From: Dolomedes plantarius
Lineage: Eukaryota > Arthropoda > Arachnida > Araneae > Dolomedidae
DNA: 64,000 nt
Assembly: GCA_907164885.2 (NCBI GenBank)
Contig: OU015501.1
Span: 63,980,693 to 64,044,692, forward strand
Direction of reading: 5' to 3'
The notes under the pieces are model-generated. The model did no database searches. It was not told where the DNA came from and saw only the letters and a list, made by a program, of their open reading frames with translations. The position numbers were made by a program, and so were the translations under genes. Shown piece by piece: positions 37,031-49,531 of the stretch (the stretch's first letter is position 1; each line of letters starts with the position of its first letter).

Positions 37031-38128
37031 CCATTAATAGAAGAGAATTGGTAATAAAGTCCTCCCTAGATAAATTTAAGCAAGTTAGGATGTGACCAGG
37101 AGTGGCCTACTCCTTATTACAAGTGGGAAAGGTTTTCTTTTGTCGATCCAAACACTTGCCATCTACCAGTGTATTACGGTAAAGGTAAAAGAAAATTTTG
37201 TAGAAGAGAAAAATCTGGTGTCAAACGGGAAATACTGTTTTATCAGAACGAAATACAGCAGAAAGATTTCTTTATCTTTCGAATAAAGTTATATAAATTT
37301 GATAAAGTATTTTACATCCTTAAATAAAAAAAAATTGGATGTAACGGAATACAAGCATTTTTCAGGAGGAATAATATGAAACAAAGCAGCAAAATTTGTT
37401 TAGCGAGGAAAATATCTGCTTGTTATGTATCAGATTTTTCTAGCTTAGCTTTACACTTGATACTACTTGTTATAGCAGGAATTAAAAAACAGATTTTCAC
37501 AAATACAATATTTGAAAGAATAGTGGTTTTGCCTATTACATTTCAAAACACAGAAAGATATTTAATATCACATGGTGACTTCCATTTTATGTGTTGTTTA
37601 CATCTGAAAAAAAATGATCAAAGTAAATATATATTTTTCAATTTTCTTTCCATTGCAAGTATTACATTTCATTGAATAGTGAAAAAGAAATATTATTTTA
37701 GTACTTAATACACTGATGCTCTTTTCAAATATTAATAAAAGTTAAAAAGAGGAGATTAAATCTCAAAATCTCACATGGGCAAAAATAAATTCCCTATGAT
37801 AATTGTAAAGTTATTTGTGGTATTATTATTACCATTTTAAAAATACAGAGATTGCATTGCAAATATGTCTTTTTGACAGCTGAAAAATAACCTATCTTCG
37901 AAATATTGAAATTAATCGTAAAAAAAAGTTAAAAAATATAGAACTCCACTTTATGTGTAAATATTTATATGATATTTTCATTTTAACTTTTGGTATGGTT
38001 AGTGGATTGTTTATGAACAAACATTTATCTAACATTTGATTTTAAAAATGGCCAATTTATTTAATTAATTAATTTAGAACAATAAATTAGTAGTAAATAT
38101 AACATACACACTTGCACACAAATATATA
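37031..38128. other. AT-rich stretch
   Basis: Nothing recognised. The open frame at 37376-37675 has no recognisable motif. Confidence 0.45.
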
Positions 38129-38264
38129 CACTGCTGACCACCCAAATTGCAACACCAAGAAAGACAAGAGATATCACAACAAAAGTTATTTTGTAGATAA
38201 CATATTGGCCAAGTATCAAATGATTAAATTTATAGACTTCTGTGAAGTGTGATTCCTGCCAAAA

Positions 38265-39313
38265 TCAGTAGCCAGAGTAGCCGCCATTGTTGGAGATCAC
38301 AGCTGCCACACGCCTCGGCATTGATTCAAAGAGACTTTGGATGAGTTCTTGGGGTACAGCAGACCAAGCAGCTTCCACACGTTGCCAAAGTTGATCTGCT
38401 GTGGCAGCTGGGGATGGAATCTGGATCAATCGTAGAGCAACCATGGACCACGTGTTTTCTATCGGCGAAAGATCCGGAGAGCGAGGCGGCCAGGGAAGCA
38501 ATTCAATCTGGCGATTGACGAAGAACGGTTGGACAATGCGTGCCACGTGTGGTCGTGCATTATCCTGTGGAAATATGGCTGTGGGAAAGCCCTGAAGGTA
38601 AGGAAGGACAACTGGCTCCAACACCTCGGAGATGTAGCGCTGGCTGTTTAAAGTACCGGCAATGCGTACTAGAGGTGTGCGAGAGTGATATCCAATACCG
38701 CCCCATACCATAATACCCGGTGCAGGACCAGTGTGGCGGTGCATAACGCAGCTGTTCAGCATCCTCTCTTCACGGTGTCTCCAGACTGGAATGCGACCAT
38801 CGTGGTGTTGCAGACAGAAGCGTGACTCGTCAGTAAAGACAATTTCATTCCATTCTGCCGTCCACATCCTTCTGTCATCGCACCATTGGCGGCGGAGACG
38901 TCTGTGGTTCTGCGTCAAGGGTAGACGAAGCAATGGACATCTTGTGGACTGACCACTCTGCTGTAAACGGTGTCGAATGGTACGCGCAGACACTGGATGA
39001 TGCGTTACAAACTGCATGTGCTGTGCCATGGTTCGTGATGTGACTGAGCGATCCGTCACTGCCATGCGCACAATTTGCCTGTCATCACGTGAAGACAATT
39101 TCAAGTGCGCTGAGGTGGATGCGATCGAACACGCCGGTCCGTCGTACCTTCCTGCATCCAACGATCACATATCCGCATTACAGTTGTTTGGTTTCGTCCA
39201 ACACGACTACCGATTTCCCTGAAAGATAATCCACAATCTCGGTAGGCCACTATCCTTCCTCTGTCGAACTCGGATACTTGATCAAAAGATGATCGCTGTT
39301 TTCGACGAGGCAT
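38265..39313 (-). pseudogene. Tc1-like DD34E transposase, frameshifted
   Basis: The N-terminal part starts at MPRRKQRSSF (ATG 39313-39311) and encodes a helix-turn-helix DNA-binding domain (FDRGRIVAYRDCGLSFREIG...). This frame ends at 39101. The match resumes in the next frame as LKLSSRDDRQIVRMAVTDRS and runs to GGYSGY at 38265, so a single frameshift near 39095-39110 breaks the protein. The catalytic domain is complete in the downstream frame, numbered from its own Met: D111 (VFTDESRF), D200 (FPQDNARPH) and E235 (PDLSPIEN), exactly 34 residues between the last two. Such enzymes cut and paste the element at TA dinucleotides. A recent loss is likely, because everything else is intact. Confidence 0.92.
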
Positions 39314-39445
39314 AATTGATCGTTTTTTTTGAAAAAACCACAAGAAAAACACAATTGCCGAACTTGAAATCGTCGAAATCTCCAAGCCTTAAATAGCGCT
39401 TTGAAGTGGCGCCACAGGCGCGCGTGATGTGCGTCTGCGCTGAAA

Positions 39446-39466
39446 TTCTAATCATTTGCATATCTC
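39446..39466 (-). promoter_or_regulatory. Conserved 5' UTR block with octamer-like ATGCAAAT
   Basis: The plus strand reads CTAATCATTTGCATATCTC, identical to 63302-63320. On the coding strand it contains ATGCAAAT, the POU-type octamer. It lies about 133 bp upstream of the transposase ATG and 80 bp inside the terminus, the same geometry as in the second element. The role is inferred only. Confidence 0.5.
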
Positions 39467-39546
39467 ACCTCCGCTAATGCATGTTGTAAATTTCATGTTA
39501 TTTGCATGTTTCCTTCAGGGTGTTCCATGTACAGTGGCCAGCAGTG

Positions 39547-39581
39547 TATGTATGTATATATATATATATATATATATATAA
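39547..39581. repeat. TA-rich microsatellite
   Basis: TATGTATG followed by (TA)n, touching the transposon's target duplication. Confidence 0.9.
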
Positions 39582-42500
39582 TTCATATTTTTAAAGTTGA
39601 AAATTTTCTTTAGTTTAACTTGGAGTTTCTAAGAATTTTCTAAATTACTACGGAACACTTAAATTTTTAAAACGTCTATTTCCAACTTTTCTTAACACTT
39701 TACAGGTATGTATCCGTTATTTTAAGTAACAATATTTCTTAAAAATTTTATGTTTTATTTACATTTACGCAACAAGCTTTTAAACCTGAAACATTACTGA
39801 ATCTCTCAAGAGCTGAAGTAAGAGAAGACATAAAATTGTCTGTGGTGTAATCGGTGGAAAGTAAATTTAAACGACTGAGTATTTTTGCTCGAGCAAATTT
39901 CTCTGAAGTAACTGAGGTAGATATGAGTAAATAAACCAGATTGAAATAAACCAGATTGAAAGACACCGCCTGGAGAGGAATCATGTTTGATTCATAAAGT
40001 AAGAAGCTCTTCTAATTCATTCGAGACCAAAGGAAAAGAAGCATAGAACACCAAATTTAAGAATTTTAACATTTAAACACTGAGAGGGAGTTTGAACAAA
40101 CTCTATATATATGCTGCTGTCATGAAGATAAATTAGAAAACAAACCAAATGAGAGAAATGCAAATGAATGCAAGATCACAGCTGGTGAATCCCGATGACA
40201 TGAAGCTCAAACTACCTCTACATTAACATAAATTCCCAGGATCAATTTCCTAACGACGAGATGTTTCGAAAAAAGCGTAATAAAGATATGGAAGAGTATT
40301 TTACAGTGGGATGACATTGTAGTCTAAACAGAGTACCTTAATGCAATGGAGATCTTTTAAAGGTCTCAGCCTGAAACCGATAAGAGAATGCAAGTAATAG
40401 CGGGCATGCCCGAAAGGCTTAATAAGTTATACCCCCGTCAAGTAACTTAAGAACCCGGATCAATCGCACACTGAAAAATTGTGGACTTATCAACACTTAG
40501 GAGGGGAAATGTCTCCAAAAAATACAGATTCCAATAGAAATCTTCAACACCGAATAATGAAGAATTTATATTTTTTGCTAAGAAGATGATGAGTTAATTC
40601 TGAAGAAACGGGAAAAGGGGATTCTGCAGAATTACAAGAAAGAGCAGGAAATAATAAATAGCGTGAGGCTATTTAATTAGCCATTTATTTAATTTTGTGT
40701 GTGGTGCTAGTGTGCTTAGTTTTGAGATTCTTATGCCCTTTATATATTATCTAAGAGGTGTCTAGCAATTTGAGCTGCGGGTGCCTATAAAAACGAAAGA
40801 AAAAAACGTATGTAGGAGCAACTGTGTTTGTTTTCAAAGAAGCATTTTTAAAGAGACTATTAAATCCTCATCTAGGAAATAAGTTTAAAATTGAACAGCG
40901 TTATAGTGTATGTTCTACTCTGTTACACGTTATTCGAGAAGGCCTCTGTGATAAGATTCTAAATGGAAGATACATTTAATAAATGCAAAAAAAAAAATCT
41001 ACATTATTTCCCCTCCATTTCTGTCTCGTTCTGTATCTTAAACTTCTAAGATGTTTTTAAAGAACTCATAAAAATGTCCTGCTTTCGAAATTTGACACTA
41101 AGATGTCCAAAATACCAACATAAGCAAATATAACGACAGTTCAATAACGAACTGGAGTATACATTTTCGACGTAGTAGCTACACGACACTCATAACTAAC
41201 CATGGTAAACAAAAAAAAATTAAAAGAAAACTACTCTGATCATACCATTTAACTTGCAACGTTACTTTTAAATCTCTTATCTCATGCTCTTACTGGCATT
41301 ATTTAATTCCTACACTGACCCTTCATTTGACTCACTTTTGGTTCTTGCTAACTTTCTTGATTCAAGGCATGGTAACTACAGCGTCTCCAACCAAAGTCTA
41401 TATTCCAACCTCTTCCCTTGTACCGTGCGTACAACAATCTTTTTATGTAGCTTGAGGCATAACGTTTCTTCGCATACATAGAGTGCAATATTATCGGAAA
41501 GAACGATGTCTGTAAAATTTGGTAAATAGTCAGCGAACTTAAAAAAATTAAAAAAAACTGGTTGGCCAACATAAAATAATAACATATCTAACAAGTTTTT
41601 CAAACATATTGGTATCTGGGAAGTTACTGAAAAATTTCTGCTTGAAATGTGAGGAATGAAAAAATAAAACTTATGAAATTCATTTATTTCAATTTTTTTT
41701 TTCTGAAAGTAGTTTGAAATGTTTTTTGCTGTCTATAAATTTGTTTAACAATACTTCATTTGCATATCTGTTTGTAACTATTAAATGGAAGAGTTAAAAT
41801 AAATTATTTTCAAATTTCTTTAGTCTCAGATTTCTTTCTTAGAAGATTATGATCGATATGCTATTCACGTGAAATGTTATAAATACTTCAACAATTCTTT
41901 TAAGCAGTTAAGTCTTTACCAAATGAATGCACACATTAAGGACGGGAGTAGAAAATTCTTTGCTTCATTCAGGAAAGTATATTATACAATCTGGTACTAA
42001 TTTTACAACACGTTAAGGATAAATGGGTAGTTTCCATAAAGTGATTACTAAGACCCTCAATGTTCTGTTAATTGATCTCAAAAATACAGCCTTCGTATTA
42101 CTCATTTAATGTTGAGGTAAAACTCAAATTACCTTTAAATCTATCCATAAGAGCTTTAATAATTATTTCTTTGTAGATAATGAAGATATTTAAAATTTTA
42201 TTTTCTTGATAAAAAGCTTTGAATTAATTTACATCGGTATTAAGACAATACTTTAATAGCTATAGTATAGAAAGTAATTAAAATGCAATTTCAAAATGTT
42301 TCCAAAACTATTTAAGAGTAAAGGTAACTTTGCAAGAAAATAAAAAAAATGATATAATGGATAAATGCTGTATTCAGAAATTATGTAAGTAAAGTGGCTG
42401 CAAGTAATTAAAAATTCTTCATCAACATAGAAATAAAACATTGTGTTGTATACGAGGTTCTATATTTCCTATAATTTGTATAGCATTTAATTAAATGTGC

Positions 42501-42949
42501 TATAACAGGAACAAATTGCATTTTCATGTTGAATACTGAAATTTATAAAACCTTTTTATGCAGCAAATTAGGATAAGAACTGAAAAAATTATTTTGATTA
42601 TTTTTGCCTGGCATTTTTTAATACTTTTCGGAACACTAACACATTAAAATAAAATGATTTTTATACTAATAAAAATATTTGTTAATAACCAGTAAATGCA
42701 CTCTGATAGTTAAATTAAGACTGAATTTTCCCCAAAACTGTAAGAGTAATTTTGTTTTTGCTAATGTGGAGGCACTTGTATTCGCGTTATATACAGCTGA
42801 TATTGTTGATTACTTTTTATCTGTATGCACCGTACGTGTGAGTCAACATTTGCTCCCTTGATAAGAACAAATTTTGAAACAGAGCAAAATTTAACCAAAT
42901 AGTTTGAAACTATGTAAGATTTGATAACATAATAACAAAAATATAATGA
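39582..42949. other. AT-rich stretch with weak coding-like remnants
   Basis: A frame at 39748-39984 (minus) faintly resembles a hAT dimerisation tail (STSVTSE...). A minus-strand frame at 41376-41603 looks coding-like. A short tandem duplication 'aataaaccagattga' occurs at 39935-39960. 40080-40650 is purine-rich and less AT-biased than its surroundings. None can be assigned. Confidence 0.35.
41376..41613 (-). other. Unassigned coding-like frame (possible exon or relic)
   Basis: The minus-strand frame contains YLPNFTDIVLSDNIALYVCE and LHKKIVVRTVQGKRLEYRL, with mixed polar and hydrophobic composition unlike the low-complexity frames around it. A pyrimidine-rich stretch ending CAG precedes it and a GTAG follows near its stop, so exon boundaries are possible. 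I do not recognise a family, and no neighbouring exon was found. It may equally be a relic of a mobile element. Confidence 0.25.
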
Positions 42950-43148
42950 TAAGGCCGTCTGCACACGGGGCAACTCAAAAGAAACTGATAACTGACTCAA
43001 ATCACAAACCAGTCCGTGATGAGTCGCAACCTATGTAATTGAATGGAGCCACGCACACGACACAACTGGTTACAAACCCATCGACCGGGTTTGTGATTTG
43101 AGTCAGTTATCAGTTTCTTTTGAGTTGCCCCGTGTGCAGACGGCCTAA
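42950..43148. mobile_element. Foldback MITE with perfect 58-bp inverted arms
   Basis: 42953-43010 and 43088-43145 are exact inverted copies beginning GGCCGTCTGCACACGGGG, with a 77-bp centre. TAA flanks both sides (42950-42952 and 43146-43148). A 3-bp TAA duplication suggests PIF/Harbinger mobilisation. Perfect arms imply a young insertion or arm conversion. The arms could form a cruciform or a dsRNA hairpin if transcribed. Confidence 0.85.
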
Positions 43149-43395
43149 GATGCTTGAAATGAATTGCATTGAAATCTCAGGTTAGATATTTTGCAGGTCT
43201 ATTTTCTTCAATTTGACATTTGCAGCCCTATTTATTAATGAATGAGCTCTATTCATTATCGATATTTCAAATTTAGTGTCATGCACAAAATCACATATTT
43301 TTTATAATTTATATGTATTGTACGCTTTCTGCAATTAAATGGAAACTCCCAAAAGGTTTTATATTATGTAACTGGATTAGTAAACACTGCTTATA
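43149..43395. other. Short AT-rich spacer
   Basis: Nothing recognised. Confidence 0.5.
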
Positions 43396-44860
43396 CACTG
43401 AAGAGACAAAAAAACTGGTACACCTGACAAATATGATGTAGCCCCCCCCCCCTCCCACGAGGACGCAGAAGTACCGGAATACAACGTGGCATGAACACTA
43501 CTAATATCTAAAGGTATCCTGGAGGCCATTCGCATTACAAATCCTGCAGGGCACACCACATATCCATAGGAGTGCGAGGGAGGGAGATCTCTTCTGAACA
43601 CCACGTTGCAAGGAATCCTAAATATTCTCAATAATGTTAATGTCAGTGGATTTAGGTGGACAATAGAAGTGTCTAAAGTCAGAACAGTGATCCTGGAGCC
43701 ACTCGGTAGCAACTCTCGACGTGTGGGGTGTCGCATTCTCCTGCTGGAATTGTCCAAGTGAGTCGGAATGCACAATGGACATGAATAGGTGTAGATGATC
43801 GGACAGGATGCTTATGTACCCGTCACCTGTTAGAACCGTCTCTAGACTTATCAGGGGTCGATATCACGCCACTGCACACGCCCCATACCATCACAGAGGC
43901 TCCACCATCTTGAACAGTCCCCGGTTGACATGTACAGTAGGGTGTAGCGAAAAGGCGAATTTTTAATTTTTTAATTTTTTCTTCATTCCTGTATATTATT
44001 TGTTGATACAATAATAGAACATGATCTATGCCAAAAATCAGTTGTCTACGACTTCATCTTCAGGTGGCGCATGACATGAGAGAGTTAAAAAAAACTCAAT
44101 TTTAGTACTTCATTCTAACCTCAACTAAGAGTCATATTTTAAAAATTTTGTCAGACATTTGTTATTGTAGGTTTGTATGCTGGATTCATGAGGTTGTCTC
44201 CATACCCGTACACGTCCATTCACCCGATACAATTGGAAACGAGACTCGTCAGACGAAGCAACGTGCTTCCAGTCATCAACAGTACAATATAGGTGTTGGC
44301 GGGCCCAGACAAGGAGCACAGCTTTATTCCGTGCTGTAAACAACGGTATACGAACGGGCCTGAAGCTCCGAAAGCCCATATCACTGAAAGTTCGTTGAAC
44401 AGTTCACACGCTGACACTTGTTGATGCCCCAGCATTGAAATCAGCAGCAATTTTAGGGAGTATTGCACGTCAATCTCGTTTAATGATTCTCGTCAGTCGT
44501 AGATGGTTCAGTTCTTTCAAGGTCTTTTTCCGGTCCTACTGCTATCGGCGATTTGATGTTTTACCGAATACCTGTTATTCCTGGTGCACTGCGGAAATGG
44601 TCGTGCGTGGAAATCCAAATTGCATTGCTACCTCGGAGATGCTATGTCCCATATCTCCTGCGCCGACTATAACACCACTTTTAAATTCACATAAATCATG
44701 ATAACGTGCCATTGTAGCAGCAGGATCAGATCTAACAGCTTCGCCGGACACCTGTTGTATTATATTATAGGCGCTGCCGACCGCATCACTTTACGCTATT
44801 GGTTGCATATCTCCGTTATTTGCATACGCACGCCTGTACGAGCTTTTTTAATCTTCAGTG
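43396..44860 (-). mobile_element. Degraded Tc1-like transposon
   Basis: The ends CACTGAAGAGACAAAAAAAC and the complement of 'agcttttttaatcttcagtg' form ~28-bp TIRs, flanked by TA (43394-43395 and 44861-44862). The body is a broken minus-strand transposase with an extra ~240 bp of unrelated AT-rich DNA at about 43934-44175. A run of 12 C (43441-43452) has grown near the transposase C-terminus. Confidence 0.88.
43427..44712 (-). pseudogene. Tc1-like transposase relic
   Basis: The start is ATG at 44712-44710 (MARYHDLCEFKSGVIVGAGD), giving the first DNA-binding helix. Recognisable blocks follow in several frames: WARQHLYCTVDDWKHV and SSDESRFQLYRVNGRVRVWR with the first catalytic Asp, GTVQDGGASVMVWG, a QFQQENATPH block in which the second catalytic Asp is replaced by Glu, the PPKSTDINIIEN block with the final Glu, and PRTPMDMWCALQDL. 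Several frameshifts, stops and the ~240-bp insertion show the gene has long been dead. Confidence 0.82.
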
Positions 44861-44862
44861 TA

Positions 44863-45547
44863 TATCCAAATCATATACATAATATTAAATTATATTAATT
44901 CCGTATTTACCTGAAAAACTAAATATCAGAGCCCCTTAACTAGAAAAAATATATTAATAACATGTCCGATGCATATAGAAAATGATATGTTGTTTAGATC
45001 TGAATTATCATGAATGATGTAAACGAAAAAAGATTTTTTGCCCATATCTTTTAAATGAAAACATTTTAAGTATATATAAAAGAAATTACTGATAAATTAA
45101 ATAACTTCAGTTTTCTCTTACTATATTACAAATATAATCTCGTTATCTAATTGGCCTTAATCCTTTTTAATAAAATATATTGTGGCATTAAACGCAGTCC
45201 CTAACATCAAATGTTAAAAATGACTTCTATCAAACTCATATTCTAAACAGGAAGAACAGATAATTTAATTACTAAGTTAAGGAATATATTTAAAATAATT
45301 TTTAAAAATCTTATTAATGCAGGCCTTCATTACATATAGATAAAAATTAGCATAAGAGGGTATTTACCTATGAAATAATTAGTACTAATACTTATAGTTC
45401 AAACTAGGAAAAAACATTTTAGTGTAATTCACTTTCAGTATAATATAATTGGATGTTTGAGGAAAAGAAAATAATCCTCATCTCTATGACTAAAATTTGA
45501 ATGCAAAATCATGAAATTTTCCATAATATTTATTTTACGACCTCAAC
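44863..45547. other. AT-rich stretch
   Basis: Nothing recognised. Confidence 0.5.
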
Positions 45548-45690
45548 TGAATAGTGTAGTGTCTAGACCGGATATGGGCCCGTTAAATCTGTTGACCGAA
45601 TAGTCCATCCACGATGTCAGTGGATGGGGAAAGGTAAGAGCCCTCCAGATATTGGCCCAGGAAGTGCTCCTTACAAATTGAGGTGGCACC
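45548..45690 (+). repeat. SINE family A fragment
   Basis: It matches 4051-4171: 'gtctag-cc-gatatgggc', 'gttaaat', 'gatgtcagtggatgggga' and 'gaggtggcacc'. The head is missing. The match stops at 'ggcacc', shortly before the hairpin at 45720. Confidence 0.75.
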
Positions 45691-45719
45691 AAGGAGGTAA
45701 TGATGACTCCCCTATGACT

Positions 45720-45769
45720 ACCGCATAAATTTTGACTCCCAGATGAAAAGTAGTCAAAATTTATGCGGT
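45720..45769. repeat. Perfect 18-bp stem-loop
   Basis: The arms ACCGCATAAATTTTGACT (45720-45737) and their exact complement (45752-45769) are separated by 14 bases. It sits where the family A SINE body would continue, so it may be a small insertion in the SINE. Confidence 0.85.
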
Positions 45770-46822
45770 TCTGAGCTAATGTCTCAGACAAAGTGCCTCC
45801 ATATTAGAAAAAAAGAATTCTAATGTCAAAGCTTAAAAGTTATAACTATAATGTTTACCGAAGAGCTGGTCTTTGCTAGGAGGGCTTTGAATAACAAGAG
45901 CTAATAAGTTCTAACCAGTTGAAGGGAAAATCTAGGTTTGATTTACAACGGCATTAAAATGCATTTAGAAACAGCTGATTCTTGACTTGAAAATTCATTA
46001 CCTAAAAAGATGAGAGAATCTAAAAAGTAATAAACTAAAGTATTTTCTGCTCTAGTTTAAAAATAAGGATTTCATGCAGCTGCCAATAAATAATTTAGGA
46101 ACAACAGTTCTCACCTGATTAAAAGTTGCTTAAAAGATAGATTCCTGACTTAATGAATAATCTTCACGTTATCCACAGTATGACGAAATAAAAATTTTTA
46201 AACTTTCTGATAAAACAAAATAAGAACTTTAAAAGGAAAAAAATCTGTTATACGTTTTTACAAAAGGGTGTAAAGTATAAAATGTCGTGTTTCACACTTT
46301 CGTACTTTTATTGACTGGAAACTTCTCAGAATTTTAATATTACATGTGAGAATACAGAAATATTCTGACATTTTTACGATACATTTTATCGTGAAATCTC
46401 TTATTAGCTGAAATATTTCAAATTTTAAATCCCTTTAAAATTTAAAAGGTTTTCTGCTTAAAAAAGAAGTTTATTTCACTCTCTTCATGGATGTGAATTC
46501 AATACTTGCTAATTTTTGGAAAAAAATTCTGTAAGTCTTTCATTTAAGTAAAACGCAGGTTGATCAATTATTTCAAAATGTGTGAAATGGATCACATTAT
46601 GGGTAGTTTAATCAATCACTTGTCAAGAATCGATAAAATGCGAAAAAACCCTTAAGTTGTTTTTGCATAAAATCACAAAAGTATATAAAATCGGTCGTAT
46701 TTAAAGAAGACTATTCCACTTTCATGAATTATTTCTCATAAATCTGAAAATAAATATTCAGGTTAAGGTTTATTAATTTACCAATACCGAAATCAGAGAA
46801 AAACTAATCTATTAAAATATTC

Positions 46823-46825
<3 letters not shown>
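45770..46825. other. AT-rich stretch
   Basis: Nothing recognised. Confidence 0.5.

Positions 46826-46892
<67 letters not shown>
46826..46892. repeat. (TA)n microsatellite
   Basis: Pure TA run of about 66 bp. Confidence 0.95.
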
Positions 46893-46894
<2 letters not shown>

Positions 46895-49286
46895 CAAAGT
46901 ATTTACATTGCTAAGATGAACGTGACAAAAGAGAATTTGAACAATTTATTTCTCTAAAGTAGCGTATAGTACCTGTAAAATATGTAACGTGCTTATGTAC
47001 TTGCTAATGCTTTTGCATCTTACTTCGGAATTCCTGACATTAAACTCCATTTTCAACAGTTTCGTAATTTGCAATTTGCTAGAATGTAATACTTATTCTC
47101 TTATCGTCTTCAATAATCTATGTGTTTATATTTGCGCCATATTTAATTCCGAGTAACAAAATCTAGCTTTTAGTTGTGGGACTGAAATATTTATATTCCG
47201 CGCTATCCGAGTATAGTTCTCCCATAGGCAATTATTTTAATGCTTAAGTGATCTAAAGAACAACTTCCCTTATATTACACGTGGTAATGTATGGACGTTC
47301 TCATTGATCCAAAAATGAGAATGTTTTGAAATAATATAGGAAGTCTATAAGTGTACTATCATACGAAATGCCGAAATAATACCGACCCTGATGAAGAAAC
47401 AATATATACAAATCGTAAAATATAAAGAAACTCCATTAGCTTTCGAACTATATCTCTGAATAAAATGCTTCAAGTGAAATAATGTGCTCAAATAATAGCA
47501 AAGCATTATCTTTCGTTGACTATTGCCGATACCCTAAGGTGTGTTAAAATATACGCTGACTGACACTCTTATGAGGGACACTCTTTTGAGTGACACCCTT
47601 GCACAGCATCTTGATAAAGAACACATAAGACACGTCGAGATAAAGCACAGGTGCTTCCAGAAATAGTTAAAAGCTTTGGGAATCTGGCATTCCCGTTGCT
47701 TGAAGTAAGTTCTGCCGCTATACTGGTTCGCTTTAAAAAGCATTGATCGCTATTTCCACGTTTCACTTTTATCACAAAAACGTAAATTTTTATCGCATTT
47801 CCAACCTACGGCGTAAAAAAGGAGGGTCTTTCTTACAATGAATGTACTTGAAGCAAAGTATTGAAAAACACGATATATCTATACACCAAAATACTTTGTG
47901 TTTATTTCGTTCTTAACGTTTCAAGATTGTCCTTTCTAAATGAATTTGCATATGCTTTCGTTTTACGGTTATCACTTGTTAATTTATAAATGAAATTTTT
48001 TAAGTTTATACGTCACACAAATTTGCTTAGTTAACTGATTATATTTTATGATTCTTCTATACAGGTATTTACCTATAACTTATAAAATATAGATATATTC
48101 TCAATTTTTTGGTAATTTTTATTTTAGAGTTAACTAAGAAATTGAAAGTGAGGTTTTCTAATTTATGAGGTTTTTTAATTCATTTGCTGGTGATACTTCA
48201 CAAAGGGGAACACTTTACTATAGTTTCTGAATAGTAGAATGTATTATGTGGATAATCAACCATGGGAACACACGAACACACAAGTCAATCTGCGATTTTT
48301 CAAGGACTGGATGTTATAAAAATTTTTTACCCTTCATTTTAATAGATGAATAATTTTTTTTCGTACAGTCTTAAATGTTGCATTCATATTTGTATGCGAA
48401 AAGTGATGTTATAAATAGGATACGAGAATAAGCAAACTATATAAAATATGACAGAGAAATTTAATAGTAAAGAATTACACGTCCAATAAATAATTATTGT
48501 TTTTATGCTTATATTTTAATTTAGTAAAAGATATGAGATCTGGGCCAATTTCAAAATCCTAAATTAGTAAGGGAATTTTTACAATAAGCAAATTTACCCT
48601 CTACAAGGGCAGGACTATTATATGCGCAGTGTTAGAGAAGTTGGCAAGGAGTTAAAAGATTTGGTGGAGATTAAAAGGGGTTTAGGAAGGAAAAGTTAGG
48701 ATAAATTGTGCGTAGTGGCTCGGGATATGCGTCGTGAGTGATGTCTGTAGCAACTTGTGGAATACGCTAAAAATGGATAATATGAGTTTAATTTTGGTCG
48801 ATTTATTGTAGGATTGTATAAATGTACTATGCACAATTTAGCATTGCAAAGACTTATTGCGTAATATCAATGGCTAGATTATCTTTTTTAATGTAGGAAT
48901 TTGGACTTGGAAGTTGGAAAATGCTATAAAGTTAACAAGTATTCTTTTAAAAGTGTTTGTATTTTTTACACAGCTTCTAGATCCTTAATGTTAAGAAAGG
49001 TCAATTGGAATTCAGAAGATTACTCTAATATGTTCTAAAAAATAACTCTAATTATATTCGAAAAATGTAAAAAATTGCGAGATAATTTAATTGAGTTACT
49101 ATCTGAAACTGGAAAAAGTTAGAATTTTTCTGAAAGTAGTTTGTATATTTCGAGTGAATAAGGTATACCAGCCTATTCTTTTTCCTTTGTCCTTTATAAA
49201 TGCCTATGAATCTGGTATAAACTTAACAGATGTTTTACACCTTTAATTTGAATACGTGTATATAACGTTTTTTCCATTCATAAATC
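46893..49286. other. AT-rich stretch
   Basis: A patch at 48590-48760 is G-rich on the plus strand and might be a small retroelement or LTR fragment, but no partner was seen. No gene was recognised. Confidence 0.4.
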
Positions 49287-49531
49287 TATGGTGCCAGGTA
49301 TAAAGGGCTTAAGTCAAAAAAAGTGATTTTTAGATATTTGTTAGTATTGATAAAAAAAAATCTTTTGACTTGTATAAAAGGCAATATTGTATCAATTTTG
49401 TGTACAAAAGTACATTTCTTTGTACAAAAGACTCAAGTTGAAATTATTGTTCTGCGATTGGTATAAAGGCCAATAACTTGGTATATTTAAATCACTGTTT
49501 TTGACTTAAGCCGTTTATACCGGGCACCATA
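49287..49531. mobile_element. MITE with ~45-bp inverted repeats and TA ends
   Basis: The ends TATGGTGCCAGGTATAAA and the complement of 'tttataccgggcaccata' match over ~45 bp with few differences. If TA is the target duplication, the element proper is 49289-49529. The word GGTATAAA/GTATAAAGG recurs inside. No coding capacity. Confidence 0.8.

Larger units (their letters stand above)
38129..39546 (-). mobile_element. Tc1-like transposon, one frameshift in the transposase
   Basis: 1418 bp with ends CACTGCTGACCAC and its near-complement GTGGCCAGCAGTG, flanked by TA (38127-38128 and 39547-39548). The left TIR includes GCAACACC and the right GGTGTTCC. The transposase reads on the minus strand. A block identical to one in the 61990-63400 element lies in the 5' UTR (39446-39466). 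The right TA continues into a (TA)n tract. Confidence 0.92.

Noticed and set aside
39748..39984. hAT dimerisation-domain tail
   Set aside because: The resemblance to STSVTSE...L-x-STM is faint, and neither hAT termini nor upstream transposase were found.
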